Assembly (NCBI RefSeq): GCF_014212125.1
Contig: NZ_JACJVP010000030.1
Location: forward strand, 62,001 to 126,000
DNA: 64,000 nt
Origin: Cohnella nanjingensis
GTDB taxonomy: Bacteria; Bacillota; Bacilli; Paenibacillales; Paenibacillaceae
Reading direction: 5' to 3'
Shown here: one piece after another, positions 62,732-64,000 of the stretch
How positions within the stretch are numbered: the first letter of the stretch is position 1
How the letters are laid out: each line of letters starts with the position of its first letter
Notes under the pieces: model-generated
Seen by the model: only the letters and a program-made list of their open reading frames with translations
Database searches by the model: none
What the model was told of the DNA's origin: nothing
Translations under genes and position numbers: made by a program

Positions 62732-63660
62732 TCAACCCCGCCAATCGCTCAGTTGTTCGACGAGCCGATGCGCGTCCAGGACGCGATCCGCCCGGATATC
62801 GCATCGGTCCGGAGCGGCCAGCGAGCCCAAGAAATGCGCGATCGCGCCTTCGAACCCGCGACGATGCGCGATCGTCTGCCAACCGCCGAACGCTTTGCGC
62901 GTCTCTCCCTGCTCACGGTCGCGCCACACCGCGGACTCCAGGTTCAGAATCTCCGCGGACCGGCCGCCGCCATGCAGTTCAACTCGCTCCAGATCGCCAC
63001 CGGCTCGCCGGTTCATGCTGAAGACGGCGGCACGCGCGCCCATCCGCAAGCTGCCCGAAGCATGCAGCAGCCGGCCGTCGGCGCTCGTCTCCTGCGCGTA
63101 GGCCGACACTTCCGCAGGCTCCGCGCCTAGCCACAGGAGCAGATCGAGCATATGAATGAGATCGTCGTACAAAGTCATCTTCGCCTGCAAGCTCTGCTGC
63201 CTCGTCCGATGCTTCTGCGCGACGCAGAAGTCGAAGCCGCCCGCTTCCTGCATCCACGCCTTCGCTTCGGCGTACATCGGGGCAAATCGCCGGTTGAAGC
63301 CCACCGCCAGCAGCAGTCCACGCTTCGACGCCAATTCGGCCATTCGCTCCGAAGCCGCGATATCGTACGACAACGGCTTGTCGACGTAGACGTGCAGGCC
63401 GCGTTCGAGGCAGGCCGTCACGACTTCTTCGTGCGTTTCGGTCGGCGAATGGAGAACACGGCGTCCATCTCCGTGCGCAGGAACGTGTCCCGATCCGTAA
63501 AAGCCGACGGGATGCGGTATAGCCGGCCGACCCGCTCGACCGTCTCGGCGGATCGGCTCATGATGGCGGCAATCTCGACCTTTTCATGCATGCCCAGGAC
63601 GGGCAGATACGCTTTGCGCGCAATATCGCCAAGTCCGATGATTCCGATTCTGGTCGTCAA
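62732..63660 (-). pseudogene. Gfo/Idh/MocA-family oxidoreductase, frameshifted
   Basis: The first 70 or so residues (63660 down to about 63455) start normally with IGIIGLGDIARKAYLPVL and end MDAVF; the frame then runs to a stop at 63418. The remainder continues in another phase from HSPTETHEEVVTACLERGLHV through the catalytic-lysine motif VDKPLSYD to a normal C-terminus at 62732. One base is missing near 63452, between MDAVF and HSPTETH. Apart from that the protein (about 308 residues) is intact, so this is either a very recent pseudogene or a sequencing error. Confidence 0.88.
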
Positions 63661-63763
63661 TCCCTACACTCCCCATTCGGTCTCTGGCTGTCTTTTCCAC
63701 GAGGCGTTCATTCCTGTAAAGTAGGGTAGCACCTCGATCAACCGACCGTCTTCCGCTTGCACA

Positions 63764-64000
63764 TCACGGCTCGACGCGCTCCGCTGCCGCCGGCGTCAAA
63801 GGCGCGCAGCCGGCCGCATCCAACCGGCGCTTCGCTTCGGCATAGACGTCCGCCGGCAGCTTGCCTCTCGCCGCGTCGCGGATATTCTCGTGCAGATGCG
63901 CCGGATTCTTCGTCCCGACGATCGTCGTAGACAGGTTCGGATGGGTCAGCGTGAACCGTAGCATGAAGCCCGTACGGCTCTCGCCTTCCTCGCGCAGCTC
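63764..64000 (-). CDS. Aldo/keto reductase, C-terminal part
   Basis: The frame is open to the right edge of the window, so the N-terminus lies outside. The 78 visible residues read MLRFTLTHPNLSTTIVGTKNPAHLHENI, the typical last barrel strand and NADPH-binding segment of aldo/keto reductases, then the helix AEAKRRLDAAG. Substrate unknown. Confidence 0.85.
   Translation of the reverse strand, partial: ELREEGESRTGFMLRFTLTHPNLSTTIVGTKNPAHLHENIRDAARGKLPADVYAEAKRRLDAAGCAPLTPAAAERVEP

Overview
The window is bacterial, GC-rich, and looks like a chromosomal segment of a Bacillota species of the family Paenibacillaceae (Cohnella or a close relative; inferred from content, not tested). The evidence is a set of Bacillus-type families (YtkL, YuiD, YdjO, YfiBC, YqkE, YesS/Lpl-type sugar uptake, GntRPK, Mn-dependent PpaC) together with S-layer-homology and copper-amine-oxidase-N domain glycosidases, all at high GC and with strong GGAGG ribosome binding sites. 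No rRNA, tRNA, CRISPR array, complete insertion sequence or prophage was seen.

Layout. 1-6.6 kb: the end of an EamA transporter, a TetR-controlled ABC exporter, a UPF0173 hydrolase, an SLH/GH18 protein and YuiD. 6.7-12.1 kb (minus strand): YdjO, a heterodimeric YfiBC-type ABC exporter and an aldehyde dehydrogenase. 12.3-16.7 kb: a sugar operon (isomerase, Gfo/Idh/MocA dehydrogenase, MFS importer, ROK repressor). 16.9-20.1 kb: dps, then an ABC-2 operon ending in a small winged-helix regulator. 20.2-22.2 kb: an OatA-like acyltransferase. 22.7-32.6 kb: an oligosaccharide locus (GH105 hydrolase, two permeases, lipoprotein binding protein, YesS-like regulator, an unrecognised 577-residue protein, and a divergent AraC regulator). 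32.7-36.9 kb: gluconate uptake and phosphorylation (gntR, gntP, gntK) with an IsdG-like monooxygenase, and two GntR operators. 37-40.2 kb: radical SAM, VTT membrane protein, phosphoesterase, YqkE and a YdjM-like protein. 40.2-45.4 kb: a tightly coupled four-gene type III polyketide operon (PKS, methyltransferase, FAD oxidoreductase, MMPL exporter). 45.6-50.8 kb: an LtaS-like sulfatase, a decayed cytosine deaminase, an M42 peptidase, a GNAT and a relic of an MFS drug exporter. 50.8-58.9 kb: luciferase-like oxidoreductase, ppaC, an NHL propeller, formaldehyde dehydrogenase, gnd and zwf. 58.9-59.8 kb: a non-genic stretch with an array of about 48-bp repeats in two inverted arms. 59.8-64 kb: a GH10-like (DUF187) protein, a shortened YteA-like protein, a DJ-1/PfpI protein, a frameshifted Gfo/Idh/MocA gene and a partial aldo/keto reductase.

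How it fits together. GntP and GntK make 6-phosphogluconate, which the distant zwf-gnd pair also makes and consumes. The 22.7-32.6 kb block imports and trims unsaturated plant-type oligosaccharides. The most unusual items are the type III PKS-MMPL operon, the inverted 48-bp repeat arms, five TTCAT repeats at helical spacing upstream of zwf (with a shorter pair upstream of dps), and a roughly 105-bp dispersed element present in two copies 9.6 kb apart.
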